From Ophiocordyceps camponoti-saundersi (nom. inval.) (Eukaryota > Ascomycota > Sordariomycetes > Hypocreales > Ophiocordycipitaceae), in assembly GCA_003339415.1 (NCBI GenBank), contig PDHQ01000059.1, positions 1 to 64,000 on the forward strand: a stretch of 64,000 bases of DNA. Reading direction: 5' to 3'. The translations under genes and the position numbers were made by a program. The notes under the pieces were generated by a model. It made no database searches. It worked only from the letters and a program-made list of their open reading frames with translations, and was not told where the DNA came from. Below are positions 1-13,022 of the stretch, piece after piece. The number at the start of each line of letters is the position of its first letter. Positions within the stretch are counted from its first letter, which is position 1.

Positions 1-424
1 TAAGTATATTTAACTTATATTTAAGCTTTTTTTAAGCTATATTATACTTTTATTCTTTATTATATTATTATTTATTAAGTTATTATTATTATTACTAGGT
101 TTTATTTCTCTTATTAATATATAAGGTGTAAGAATTTTTTCCTCGCTTAATAATAATCTAAATAAAAACAAAAACTTAATTTCTATATAGTATTTCTATC
201 GCGCTATTTATTAGTATTTTTTTTTAGATTAAAATAGCTTACGTAAGCTAACTAAAAATTTAGTCCTTTTAGTCTTTAGTTTTTAGTTAGTTAGTCCTTA
301 TATTTAAGGACTAACTAAAGTCCTTAAGCTAACTAACTAAAGACTAACTAAAAGGTACGTACTTTTAGTCCGGACTTTTTTTAGTTAGTCCTAACTGACT
401 AAAGACTAACTAATTTTAAACTCT
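1..424. repeat. AT-rich flank with inverted TAGTTAGTCC motifs
   Basis: No gene is visible. From about 253 to 415 the motif TTAGTTAGTCC and its complement GGACTAACTAA recur many times. One pair forms a perfect 14-bp inverted repeat at 287-300 and 305-318 around a 4-base loop, and a GTAC-centred palindrome lies near 353-366. This is a cluster of short direct and inverted repeats just upstream of the LINE. It could be a decayed small element or a minisatellite. No function is inferred. Confidence 0.5.
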
Positions 425-2149
425 AATAATAAGCCTGCCCCGGTACCGAAAAGGGGCCGAGGCGGGAGCGGCGCTACCCCTAGGCCTTATAGCGGATAGG
501 GCAGAGCTTAGGGAACTTATCCTCCCCCTCCCACCCCTTCCCCCTTTATTATACCCTCCTCCGCCCCCTCCTCCGCCCCTCCTTCCGCCCCCTCCTTTAC
601 TCTAATACGATCGCAAACCTCTACCTCCTTTACTCCTAATAAAGATTAAAACCCTTTTTTAGAATATATAAAAGCGTAATTATCTTATCTATACCGCGCT
701 TCGTAGCCTTATTAGCTATAATCTTATTTATTTATAAGAATTATAGCGCGATTAATTCGGACGCCCTCCGCTTCCCGGTATCTTATTATATAAACTTATA
801 AACTTTAGTAACTAAGTAATTCTCTATATTTATAAATAACTAAACCCCTCCTTTTAGATATTTTTTACTATACCCGATATAGCTTCTATCCTTTTCTATA
901 CCGTACCCTTATTATAAATTATATCTATTTACTTACCTTTATCGGTAATCCGGTTTAGCCCCCTCTTATAGCGTAATTTTCTTTACCTTAACTTAACCTT
1001 AATAGCTACCTTTTTATATAATAACTTTAACCTCTATTACCTTTTATAAAATTATTATAAAAAGTCCTCCCTTAAAGTAGCTAACTTCCTTAATCTTATA
1101 ACTAACTTCTATTTTAGACTTATTACGCCTCCGGGCGAAGTTACCTAAGAAATATATAATAAATAAACTAATATTATTAACTTAGCTTAGGCTACGCTAA
1201 ATTACCGCGCGATATACTAAGAAAATAACCTTAATTTTATTAGCTCCGATTATATTTTATAAGTTATCTACGTAAATATTAACCTCCGCCTTAATATTAT
1301 ATTAACTAAAATCTAGCGCTTTTTTTACTTAGATATACTTATAGCTAAGGTATAAAACTAACTTAAGCTTAAACTATATTATATTTTTATACTTAAAGAT
1401 TTAGAAAAAGTAATTATTTTACTATATAAATAGCTAAAAATAATAATAAAGATTATAATATTATTATATATTCGTATATATTTTATAATATAAAACTAGT
1501 AGAATTAGGCGATAGTAGCTATTATAGTAGCTATTAAGTAAGCCCGAAAATATTAGAAAGCTAACTTTACTAACTTTTACTAGTAAAACTATTAGGAAAT
1601 AATAAAAGCGTAGAAATCCGTAATTAGCGTAGCCCGCTATAGCGCTTAGCGTAACTTCCTTAATAATATCTTAATAAACTTAGTAATATTTTAGATAATA
1701 AAATATTAAGCTTAGCTTCGGAGCTAGGCCCCGCTAAAGCTTATATATATATTAACGCTATAAAAAAGCCCTAACTTAAACCTAATATTTATTTTTTTAG
1801 ATAAAGCGATCTTACTTAGCTAGTAATTCTTCTTTACTCTTACCGCCTTAGCCCCTCCTCTTACCTTAAATAAACCCTTCCCTCTTTTCTATATTAAATA
1901 TTCGATTATTACCGATAACGTTTACTTTACCTTTTTTTTAATTATTTTATAAAAATCCGCCGGCCTTAATAGGATCTTAGTTAAGTTCTTAAAAAAATAT
2001 AAACCCCCCCTTATTTAAGTTTTCTAAAAGATCTTCTAAAGCTATATTAATAATAGCTACTTCTTATTATAATTTAAAGCTTTTAATATTATAATTATCT
2101 ATAAGATAGGCAAATTACTAGCTATATATTATACCCCGGGTAAATATAA

Positions 2150-3430
2150 GCTAATTTCGCTCCTTAATATAATAAGGAAAATCCTAAAAATAATTATTAC
2201 TAAGAAAATAATATTTATAGCGGAAATAGCTAATATTCTCCTAAATAGCTAAATAGGTAATAAGCTATAATACTTTATTAATATTATAGTTTTTATATTT
2301 ATTAAAATTATTAAAATTATCTAAAATTAAGGTAGTATCGCCTCGCTCTTTTTACTAAATTTTACTAAAGCTTTTAATTATATTTCTTACGATAAGCTAA
2401 TAATTATTTTTAATTACTTAAATTTTCTTAAATAAGTTATAGCGTTTATTTATTCTTATCTTACTATTAAAACCTTATAATTTAAGTTTAATTATAAGCT
2501 TAGTAACGCTTTCCTAATTTAGTAAAAGGTCCCTTAAAAATCCCTTATATTACCGGTCCTTTTCTTATTATATATATCTTTACTATATTAATATCTAAAC
2601 TTAGTAACTAAACTACTTATAATAAGCTTCGCTAATAATACTAATATACTTAGTATTAAATATAATAAAGCTTAGGTACTCCTCTAACTTAAATAAGTAT
2701 AGCGAATTTACGAATAATAAGCTTTTAAGTATAAAATAACTTTTTAGCTAGCTAAAAGTAAGTTAATATATTTTACGAAAGCTAGGAAAATAAATATAAC
2801 TTAGCTTTAGCTTAATATAGAGATAGTTTAGCTTATATAAAAGGTAAGACTTTTAGGAGTCTAGCTATATTATAAACTCTAATAGAAATCTTACCTTTTA
2901 AAACTTATTACTAAACTTAAGCGCTAATACTTAGCCCTTACCGGAATTACTATATTAATATAAAGTTATACTTTATTAAAAGTAAGAGAGGTTTATACTA
3001 AAGCTATTAGATTAATAATTATATTCGGTATATTTTAATTCGCCCTATTTATATAACTAAGAAGGAAATTATATAGCCCTATTATAAAAGCGCTAGCTAT
3101 AGAATAATCTAAATATTTAAAAACTATTACTAAAGCTTATAAAGCTACCCCTCTTTATTATATTAAAGTAAAAGCTTTTATCCCCCCTCTTAACTTATAC
3201 TTTACTTATTAGATAGCTTATATTTATTACCGCTTTTAATATATAAATATAGTAAACCTTATCCGTATTATAATAAAGAAGGCTACTAAGTAAGTTAGAT
3301 ATAAGCGTAAAGGGCGCCCCTATTAACGGAGATATTAAATATTATAAGATTTAAAGGAATTTTATAAAATATAAACTAAACCTAAATTAGAGGCTAAATA
3401 TATATAACGCGACTTCGATATTAGATTTTA
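2150..3430 (+). pseudogene. LINE reverse transcriptase relic (L1 copy 1)
   Basis: Translation around 2338-2400 gives LLNFTKAFNYIS followed by KL, the RT motif normally seen as a D-x-x-x-A-F-D-x-V-x-H pattern with the aspartates and histidine changed. Near 2622-2650 SFANNTNIL replaces the catalytic FADDTNLL box: both aspartates read as asparagine, which a single G-to-A per codon explains. Near 3120-3200 RAYKATPLYYIK then AFIPPLNLY matches the C-terminal region of Tad/I-type LINE polyproteins. Several stops interrupt the frame. It is a dead polymerase and the family assignment is firm. Confidence 0.75.
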
Positions 3431-5610
3431 AGAAAAATAGCTCTTCTAATAGTATTCCTAAAAAGGTAAGCTTAAGAAATATAAGTAATCTTATAGCTAC
3501 CTTATTAATAAACTATTATAGCTTAAAGCTAGGTTTACCTTATATATTTACGAAAGATTTCCTAAGTTTATTAGTATAATATTTATATAACTTCGAACTA
3601 AATATATTAAGCTTAATTCCTTTCTCTAAGCTTATAAGGTCCCCGAGGTAGTTTTAAAACGCTACTCTTATAATAATAATAATAAGATTATACTATATAT
3701 CTTTCTTAACTATACTTTTACTTATAAAAATAAGCTACTCTTCGATATTAACTAGCGACCGATATAAAACTAATATAACTTTACTAAAACGCTTAATAAC
3801 CCTTAATTTATAGCTAAACTTATATATTAGTTTTTTTCGCTTAAATAACTATACTAATTTAACCTTATATTATTACTTTACGAAAATAAAATAGATAAGG
3901 GAGATAGGGCTTTTAGCCTTATAACGGATATATAAAGGCCGCTTTATAGCGATAATTTTATTATTTATCTTACTAGCTACTTACTTAGCCTTAAAGCTAG
4001 ATTATTTTAACTATATATAAGGTATTAACTTAACCGTATAAAATATAAAACTAACCGCGCTTATTATAGCTATAGCCTTAGCCGTAGCCTTAACCTTAAC
4101 TATAACTATAAATATAAACTAAAGCTACTTACTCCTTTTTTACCGCTAGCTCTTTTTTCTTATTAAATATAATATAATTATTAACTAATATTATAAAGTT
4201 TTTATTATTAAATATATTATTAACTAAACTATCTTAAATAAGATTAAAAATTTCTTTATAAGGAGGCGGCGCGGTTACGGTATAGGCGTTAATAATATCC
4301 TCCCTAGCGGCGAAGGTAACCTTAACGCTTAGGGTAAAAGTAGTTTTAAGCTTACTAAGCTTATCGGCCTTTAACTTAGACTTAGACTTAATAGGTACCG
4401 AGGCGGAAGCGGAATTAGTAATAAAAGGCGGAGTATAAAAGATAGGAGGATAATTAATAAGAGATAAGCTCCCTTATAAGCGCACTTTATTCTTAATAGC
4501 GCGGTAAATATAATATAGTTTTTTAGTTAACTATTTAAAAAAATTAATTACTTATATATAAAAAATATACTATTTTTATATTTAAGCTAATATAATAATA
4601 ATAAGTTAGTTAGTATTAATTAAATTTTTAATTATATTAATAATAAAGTTTTTCTTTAATAATAAGAGGCTATAAGCTTTAAAGCGGTATATAGCTAGCA
4701 GCTATTTATATAACTTAATTAGCGTAAATATTATTATAATATATAATAGTATATATCTTTTTAATGCGCTAAATTATATTTTTTTATTACGCTTATTAAT
4801 ATAAAATTTATTATAAACTTAATATAATTTTAATATTACTTACTATTTAAGTATTATAATTAAAGCCCGGCTAGTAAGTAACTTTAATTATAGCGCGGAT
4901 AGCTTCGGCTATAGCGAGATTATTAATTAGCTAATACTTAGTATAATTATTCGTATATTTAATATAAGCCGCGCTTAGATAGTTTACCCCGGTTATTAGT
5001 AAATATAAATATACGCTAAAGCTAAGTATTTATTTCTTTATACTTAATAAAGGTCCTTAGAGCTAATAAGCGTACTAATATACCTTATATAAAATACCGC
5101 TTAAGGAAAGTTAAGTTTAGCGGGTATTTTACTCTAGTATAAGTTAGCTATAAACTAATTACGCGCGCTAAGGATTACTTATATAGTTAAAATTATTAAA
5201 AAAAATAATAAAATAATAATAGCCCGCTTATACTAATAGGAGCGACCCCCCCCTCCTTTATATATTTTTAAGCCTTAAGTTACTAATTTGCAAAAACTAA
5301 CTTTTTAATTAGGAAAGCTTCCTAATTAGGAAAGCTTAAAAAAGGGGTATATACTTAGGTATATACTATATATAAAGGAGGTACGTAGCTATATACTTAA
5401 AAGTTAAGTAATATATACTTAGAGGCTAGGGAGGTATATATTAATATATATAGGTAATATATACCGCCGCTACTATTATCTTTTCCTTATCTTATCTATC
5501 TTTCCTTATCTTTCTTTACGTTATATAGTACTATTATAACCGACGGTTATTTTCTTTATATGTATAGAGCGCCTAGCCCGGCCCCGAGCCGGACGCGGTC
5601 CTATTATATA

Positions 5611-5721
5611 GCGGGGGGTTTTACCTCTTTTAGGAGGGTTTTTCCTACTCGACTTACTACTAAGGTTTTAGTAGCTACTTTTATAGCCTCTAGAGTACTA
5701 TAATAATAATAATAATAATAA
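5611..5721 (+). repeat. LINE L1 3' terminal block and (TAA)n tail
   Basis: A G-run, GGTTTTACC, a second G-rich block (GGAGGG), TTTTTCC and about 60 bases of spacer lead to a (TAA)n run. The same order of blocks ends L2 (50698), the SINE copies and the R2 copies. This may be the recognition end for the LINE reverse transcriptase. Confidence 0.6.
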
Positions 5722-6158
5722 AATTAGCTATTATAAAGTTTATTATAAAATAATAAAACTTTTATATATTTTTTAGCTATATTTATAAGGCTTTAATTAA
5801 ATAAATTATTAAAGCTATTTTAATTAATTATAAAGATTTTATTTATAATAATAATAATAATTAAGAAAAAAAGTAAGCTATATAGATTTTATACTAAACT
5901 TAGTTTATATATACCCTTATTATTATAAAATTTACTTTAGAGAAAATATTAGCTTTTTAATTATTAGATATTAATTAACTTATTAAATATATAAAATACT
6001 AAGTATAGTTAAGGTTTAACCTAAAGCTAAGGTAATATTTAAAAGGAGGGTTTTACTTTAAGTTTTTTAGTTTTTCCTCTTCTTAAAATATATATAAGAT
6101 AGTTTTTAACTATATAAAGTATATTAGCGTACTAATATTATTATTTATTAATATAAAT
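5722..6158 (+). mobile_element. R2 element, 3' fragment
   Basis: The last ~430 bases of the R2 repeat, beginning at the internal motif TTAGCTATTATAAAG and running through the GGGTTTTAC / TTTTTCC end block to an AT-rich tail. It abuts the L1 LINE tail directly. The 5' part is missing and is not seen on the other side of the LINE, so this is truncation, not simple interruption. Non-coding. Confidence 0.75.
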
Positions 6159-6189
6159 AATAAAACTTTAAAATTAATTAATTTAAAAA

Positions 6190-9134
6190 AATTAAAACTT
6201 AAATATAGAAAAAACTTATTAAGAAATATTAATTATATTTAAAATAAGTAAAAAAATACTTATTTTTATTAAAAATAATGTTTAGAATATTTTTACGCTA
6301 ATTACCTTTATAAGATAGCTAAACTTTTTTTACTTAGATATTATAAAAGTTTATTATAAGAAAGTAAGTAGATTTTTAAATAAGAAAAAGGATTTTAATA
6401 TTTTTTTTATAAACTTAAAAATATAATAAAATCTAATAAAATAATTTTCTATAATAAATAAAATAAGATAAACATTTTATTATATATTTTAAAAGGAAAA
6501 GCTTATAAATTTTTAAAAACTTAATATAACTTAAAGAAATTCTTTTTTTAAAATTAGCGAAGATAGTTTAATATTTAAAATCCGCTTATAGAAATCCGAA
6601 TAAATTTAGCAAGGCTATAAATTAGCTTTAGAAATTAATTTTCTCCTTAACTAATAAATAAGAAATTTAAAAGTTTTTTACTAAATTTAATTATTTAATA
6701 GTTAAGTTTTAAGTTTTTTTAATTTATATTAAATATATATTTTAAAACTATTTATTTATTTACCTTAACTTTAGCTTTTTTATAAAAGCTAAAAACTTTT
6801 ATATAATATATAAGAAATTTTATAAATATATAAAAAAATATTATATTTTACTAAAAAGGGAATTTATTTATTAAGAAGCTATATAATAATAATAATAAAT
6901 TATACGCTAATATACCTTATATAGCTAAAAACTATCTTATATATATTCTAAAAAGAGGAAAAATTAGAAAACTTAGAGTAAAACCCTCCCCTTAAGTATT
7001 ACTTTAGCTTTAAGTTAAACCCCGCCTATACCTAGCACTTTATATATTTAATAAATTAAGTATTAACTAATAATTTAAAAGCTTATATTTCCTATAAAGT
7101 AAACTTTATAGTAATAAAAGTATATATAAACTAAGTTTAGTATAAAGTTTATATAGCTTACTTATCCTTCTAGCTATTATTATTATTATAAACTAAATCC
7201 TTATATTTAATTAAGGCGGCTTTAATAATCTAATTTATTAAGCTTTTATTAGTATAGCTTAGGAATATATAAAGGTTTTATTATCTTATAATAAACCCTA
7301 TAATAGCTAGTTTTGAAAAATAGCTAGATTATCGTAGCGGAGTTATAAATAAGTATAAAGTTAGAGTTAAAGGAGGAGGTATTATTATATTCGCTTTTTA
7401 GCGTTTTTACCTTAGCTATTATTAGTTTCTAATTAGCGCTAGAGAAGGAGGAGAAAAGGTAATATATATAAAATTTTAGTTTATAAGCCTCCGGGATTAA
7501 GTAATATACGCGTTCTTCGCTTAGTCTTATATTATTTTTATTTTAAGGTAAAGTTAACTTTATTTAAAGTAAAACTTTTAATAAAAAAAATAATAATATA
7601 ATCTTTTATTATAAGTAATAAAATAAGTAAATTTACTTTTTATATATAAAGCGGTAAAGTATTTATTATATTATAGCTTTATTATATAATATTTAGCGAT
7701 ATATTTAAATTAGTAATATTTAAAATATTACTAAAGTTAGATCTTTAATATATATAGTTTAATATTAAAAATCTCTACTTATATTATTATACTTTTATTA
7801 TAAATTTAATTTATATTTATTATATTATTAATAATAATTATTAAAAAGCTTTACTAAATCTTAGAATAATATCTTTCCTCGTATAATTATATTATTAAAA
7901 CCTTATTTAATAACTTAATCTCCTTATAAAAAGCTTCCTTATTACCTTATTATAAGGCTTACGCTAATACCTTTTTTATAATAAGAATATAACCTCCGCT
8001 AGTTAAGCGTACCTTTTCTCTAAAAATAAAATAAAGCTATTTTAAATTAAACTAAAGCTTATAAATAATATTTAAAATATTATTATAATATTACTACTAA
8101 GTAATTTCCTTATTATAAAAGCTTAGCTTTACTTATAAAGCTTATAGTTAATATTTACTATAATTACTTTAGGGCCTTAATTTTAAAGTAAAGTAGCTAT
8201 AAAATTAAAATAAATTATAAGCTATTACTTATATTACTTAGAAACTTATTTCTTAATAGTTTTCTTTAGCGCTTTAGCTATAACTATAGCTTATATTAAA
8301 AGAGTTCTATTTCCCCTAAAATTATAAAAAAGAGAGGAAACTATAGCCGTAATAGCTAAGGAGATATTACTAACTAATAAAGTTAAAATAAAAAGGGCAC
8401 CTCCCTAAACTTTTTTAAACTCCGCTATTTATTTAATAATTACTTATATAAAAATAAAAATATCTTTTAAAATAATCTTACTAATATTTACCTTAGCTTT
8501 TAATAAAATAATAAAGATAGTAAACTTTTAAGTTTAAGATTATTATAATTTAGAGTAAAGCTATATTTTAAGTAAAAAATTTTCGCGGTTATAATTAACC
8601 TATATAGTATTACCTTCCCCCTTAAAGTTACTTTAAGCGCGGCTAGCTATTATTATAAGGTAATAAAGGGAGCGGAGTTTACTTATAATATAAGAATAAA
8701 AAGTCCGTATCCGCGTCGCTATAAGCGCAGAGTTTATAGAATATATAAAAGTTAAGAAGTTATATAGAAAGCTTATTAAAATAATAAAATAGCTTTAATA
8801 ATATAAAAAAATTATAATTATAATTATAACCTTATATTAGAAAAGCTAGCTTTTAAATAAAAATAAAAAAAAAGTTTATTAGAAAAATAATATTTATTTT
8901 ATTTATAAAAAAAAAGCTATATAGCTAAAAATTACCTTAACTAATAAAAAATAAAAAAAGTTTATAAAGTTTAAGCGCCCCCGCTTAACTTTATTTATTT
9001 AAATAACTTTAATTTAAAAAAAAAGTAAAATTATTATAAAGCTTTTTAATAATCCTAAAAATATTATATTTAAAATAAAAAGTAAAAAAGTTATTTATTA
9101 TTAATAATTAAGTTTAAGTTAATAATATTACTTT
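6190..9134 (+). pseudogene. Gypsy gag relic with zinc knuckle (copy 1)
   Basis: Two gag segments, 6190-6885 and 8767-9134, are separated by a reverse R2. The zinc knuckle sits near 8885-8940, where translation gives YFIYKKKSYIAKNYLN. This lines up with the CCHC pattern C-x2-C-x4-H-x4-C with cysteines now Tyr or Ile and His now Tyr, as C/T and G/A transitions would produce. The same segment is uninterrupted in copy 2 (37420-38510). In an active element it would encode the nucleic-acid-binding capsid protein. Confidence 0.65.
6886..8751 (-). mobile_element. R2 element, full length, inserted in gypsy gag
   Basis: 1866 bp in reverse orientation: the AAT-type tail is at the left end and the 5' end (CTTTTATATATT on the minus strand) is at the right. 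It is flanked by a 15-bp target duplication, TTAAGAAGCTATATA (6871-6885) and TTAAGAAGTTATATA (8752-8766), differing by one C/T. The uninterrupted gypsy copy has the same site once. I found no recognisable coding region on either strand. The tail and variable-length duplication indicate LINE-type mobilisation. Confidence 0.85.
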
Positions 9135-11611
9135 AAATTAATATATATATATATATATATTATAAATTTTACGCTTATAGTAATATAAATATAAACTTTT
9201 TATTCTTATATTATAAATAAACTCCGCTCCTTTTATTACTTTATAATAATAGTAAGCTACGCTTAAAGTAACTTTAAAAAGGAGGGTAATATTATATAAA
9301 TTAATTATAACTATAAAAATTTTTAACTTAAAATATAGCTTTACTTTAAATTATAATAATCTTAAACTTAAAAGTTTATTATATTTATTACCTTATTAAA
9401 AGCTAAAGTAAATATTAATAAGATTATTTAAGAAGATATTTTTACTTTTATATAAGTAATAATTAAATAAATAGCGAAATCTAAAAAGGTTTAAAAAGGC
9501 GCCCTTTTTACTTTAATTTTATTAGTTAATAATATCTTTTTAGCTATTATAGCTATAATTTCCTTTTTTTCCTATAGCTTTAAGGGGAGCGGAACTTTTT
9601 TAATATAAGCTATAATAATAGCTAAAATATTAAAGAAAATTATTAAAAAATAAATTTCTAAATAATATAAATAATAGCTTATAATTTACTTTAACTTTAT
9701 TATTACTTTATTTAAAATTTAAAATTTTAAAATAATTATAATAAATTTTAATTATAAATTTTATAAGTAAAGCTAAGCTTTTATAATAAGGAAATTACTT
9801 AGCGGTAATATTATAATAATATTTCGAAATATTATTTATAAGCTTTAATTTTAACTTAAATTAGCTTTATATTATTTTAAAAAAAGTATACTTAATTAAT
9901 AAAAGTTATACCCTTATTATAAAAAAAATACTACCGCGGGCTTTATAATAAAGCGGTAAGAAAGCTTTTTAAAAAAAGATTAAGTTTTTAAATAAAGTTC
10001 TAATAATATAATTATATATAAAAAAAATATTATTTAAAAACTTAGTAAAGTTTTTTACTAATTATTATTAATAATATAATAAATATAAACTAGATTTATA
10101 ATAAAGGTATAATAATATAAGTAAAGATTTTTAATATTAAACTATATATATTAAAAATTTAATTTTAATAATATTTTAAATATTATTAATTTAAATATAT
10201 TACTAAATATTATATAATAAAATTATTATATAATATATATTTTATAATCTTATATATAAAAAGTAAAATTACTTACCTTATAGCTTATAGGAAAAAACTA
10301 TATTATTACTCTTTTTATTAAAAATCTTATTTTAAGTAAAATTAATTTTATCTTAAAATAAAAACAGGTATAAGATTAAGTAAAAACAATATATATTTCT
10401 TAACTTTAAAGGTTTATAAACCGGAACTCTATATATATTACCCTTTTTCTTTTTTAAATATTAGCTAAAGTTTAATAATAGCTAGTGCGAAAAAGCTAAA
10501 AAAATAAATATAATAATACCTCCCTTACCTTTTTCCTTAAATTTATTTTTAGCTTTATTATAATAACTTAGCTATTTTTTTAAATTAGCTATTATAAAGT
10601 TTATTATAAAATAATAAAACCTTTATATATTTTTTAGCTATATTAATAAAGCTTAAATTAATTAAAATATTAAAGCTATTTTAATTAAGCGCGGGGATTT
10701 AGTTTATAGCGATAATAATAGCTAAAAAGATAAATAAGCTATATAAACTTTATAATAAACTTAGTTTATATATATTTTTATTATTATAAAGTTTACTTTA
10801 AAGAAAATATTAGCTTTCTAATTATTAGTTATTACTTAACTTATAAAATATATAAAATACTAAGTATAAGTAAGGTCTAACTTAAAGCTAAAATAATACT
10901 TAAAAAGAGGGTTTTTAATATACGCTTATACGTATAATCTTCTAATAAGCGTATATACTAAGCTAGCTACTAAATATAGTATATAGAAGAGGGAGATAAG
11001 CTAGCTACTAATCGTAAAATTATAAAATAGCGACTATAAAAGGTATAAGTATAAGTAAGAGTCTTTTAAAAATTAAAATAGTAATTATAAATAAATTTAA
11101 ATTACTATTTAAAGGAATACTAAGCTAATTATATAGCTAGAAGCTTAAGGAAGATTTCCTAATATAATCTTAAAAGTATTTACCTAAGGGGATTTTACGG
11201 TGATTTTTATATATATTAGTAAAACGGAGATTTCCTAATATACGGTGATTTCCTAATATATAGGGATTTTTTAGTAAAATCCGGAGATTTCTAAAAGTAT
11301 ATTTTAATATTAGATTTAGTAGGAAATCTCGGTAAAATCCTAAGAGTTATTATAGAGAAATCCTAATAGGAAATCCTAGTAATTTCCTAAGCGTAAAGGT
11401 AATAAAGTTTCTAGGGGAAATCTAAGTAAAATCTTAAAAGGGGAAATCTTAGTAAAGTATTATAAGAGGTTAGGCGATTTATAAAAGTGTTATTACATAT
11501 CCTATATTAGTTTTACTTTAAAGTTTTTAGTTTTTCCCCTTTTTAAAATATATATAAAATAGTTCTAAGCCTTATAAGGTATATTAGTATATTATTATTA
11601 ATTAATTAATA
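9135..11611 (+). mobile_element. R2 element, full length, carrying a solo LTR
   Basis: Forward R2 inserted in the gypsy relic with a perfect 14-bp duplication AATAATATTACTTT at 9121-9134 and 11612-11625. A solo LTR (10916-11509) splits it inside the 3' GGTTTT block. Without that insertion and its 5-bp duplication the R2 is about 1.88 kb. The 5' end holds an (AT)n run at 9140-9160 not seen in other copies. Confidence 0.85.
10916..11509 (-). mobile_element. Solo LTR of a second LTR retrotransposon family
   Basis: 594 bp flanked by the 5-bp duplication GTTTT (10911-10915 and 11510-11514), the size made by gypsy/copia integrases. Ends read TAATATA...TATATTA, which fits TG...CA ends after C/T and G/A change. 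Read on the minus strand it begins TAATATAGGATATG and soon contains AACACTTTTATAAATC, loosely like the start of the other gypsy LTR here. Internally it repeats a GATTTCCTAATA / GGAAATC motif many times between 11150 and 11460. No internal region is present, so it is a recombination remnant. Confidence 0.65.
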
Positions 11612-13022
11612 AATAATATTACTTTTTATATATTTATTTTATATAATATTAAAATAAACACTTATTTTTTAATTAATTATTATTTTATAAAATAAGTAAT
11701 AAAATACTTAAGCGCTAAGCTTATTTTTATTTATTTTATTTTATTTATTAATCTTTAAAGCTATTAAGCTAGCGTAGTTTATTAATATTTAAATATTACC
11801 TTAATAATTAATAAATAGTATTTCTCTTAAGAAATTTACTAAATAATTAACTATATTTAGAATCTTTTTATTAGCTTATTTTAAATAGCTAAAAAAAGTT
11901 ATTACTTAATTATATAGCTTGGAAATTAGTTTAGCTAGATAATTTACCCGCCCTTATTAAATATTTACCTTTAATTTTATTATTAAAAAAGCCTTTTTTT
12001 ATTAAAAATCTAAACTTAGCTATTTAAGTAAATACTAAATACTAAAATTACCTTCTTTATTAAAATAAGCATAAATATTTAATCTTTTAGCACTTATAAA
12101 AAAAGATTTTATATAATTTATAAAGTAAAAAAAGCTAGCTTAAACTTTAACTTAAAATAATTAGGAACTTATTAATATAAATAAAAACGCTTTAAAAAAG
12201 TAACTTATCCGCTAAAAATAATAAAACTTTTATTATATATAATAAGAAAAAATAACCTTACTAATACCTATACCTTTTATAAAATTAGCAAATAGTAATA
12301 ACTTAATTATAATATTAATTATAAAATTAAGCTTAGTTAGCTATATATATATAAAATAAAAAATTCTATTTTTTTAAAAAGAAAAACTTAAATATATTAC
12401 TTATATCTATAATTTAATTCCTTTAGCTTTTATATATTTTAAAAAAGTTTTTAATAAAAAGAAAGCTTATATATTTATTAATTCTTAACTTAGCTATAAT
12501 ATTATTTTAAAATTTAAAAAGGCCCTAAACTTAATAAAACCTCTTTCTTATAAAAAACTTATAAAATACTTATTTTTAGAAAAGAAAACTATTAATTATT
12601 TACTTAAAATTAAGTTTATTAAGCTAAATATTAATCCTTATATTACTTTTATCTTTTTTATACTAAAGCTATATTTAATAGCTTAGCGTTTTTATATTAA
12701 TTATTAATAAATAGATAATTACTTATAGAGTTAAATTTTACTTACTCCTTTTTTAAAAAATATAATATTTAGCTATTAAAAGGTAAAATAATTTTTAAGA
12801 ATTAACATTATTTAAGCGTTTTATTATCTTTATCTTAACTTTAATTTTAAGTATTTTATAACTTTTTATATAAAGTTTAATATAATTTACTAGCTTCTTT
12901 TTCTATTTAGCCTTAAAGTAAAGCTTATTTAGTTTTAAAATTTTATTCACGTTTAATTTTATAATCTCCTTAACTGCTATATAAATATATATACTAATAA
13001 TATATTAACTTACTTAAAATAA
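11612..13022 (+). pseudogene. Gypsy pol fragment, copy 1
   Basis: Continues the gypsy relic after the R2 insertion and matches 38490-39900 of the complete element, the stretch between gag and the late reverse transcriptase/RNase H. Protease and early RT are expected here but no motif was readable. It stops abruptly at 13022 against an inverted LTR. No open frame. Confidence 0.55.

Larger units (their letters stand above)
425..5721 (+). mobile_element. Tad-like LINE, family L1, copy 1 (RIP-mutated)
   Basis: Non-LTR retrotransposon relic of about 5.3 kb. A second copy at 57924-63225 matches from end to end, with differences that are mostly C/T or G/A. The 5' end is a G/C-rich segment (425-600) and the 3' end has the GGGGTTTT block (5611-5646) followed by a (TAA)n tail ending at 5721, as expected for target-primed reverse transcription. 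Reverse-transcriptase motifs are readable between about 2330 and 2660, and a LINE C-terminal motif near 3120-3200. All frames carry many stops, so it is inactive. No target-site duplication could be fixed with confidence. An endonuclease domain is expected in 600-2100 but I could not read it clearly. Confidence 0.85.
6159..13022 (+). mobile_element. Gypsy retrotransposon relic, copy 1 (gag to pol, interrupted)
   Basis: Matches the internal part of the complete gypsy element at 36771-42959 from just upstream of gag into pol. It lacks its 5' LTR and is cut at 13022, where an inverted gypsy 3' LTR begins. Two R2 elements split it (6886-8751 and 9135-11611). The gypsy sequence on either side of each insertion joins exactly across a 14-15 bp target duplication. 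Heavily RIP-mutated with no open frame. Confidence 0.8.

Noticed and set aside
11150..11460. CRISPR-like array of repeated GATTTCC units
   Set aside because: Units vary in length and orientation, spacing is irregular, the setting is eukaryotic and the units lie inside an LTR.
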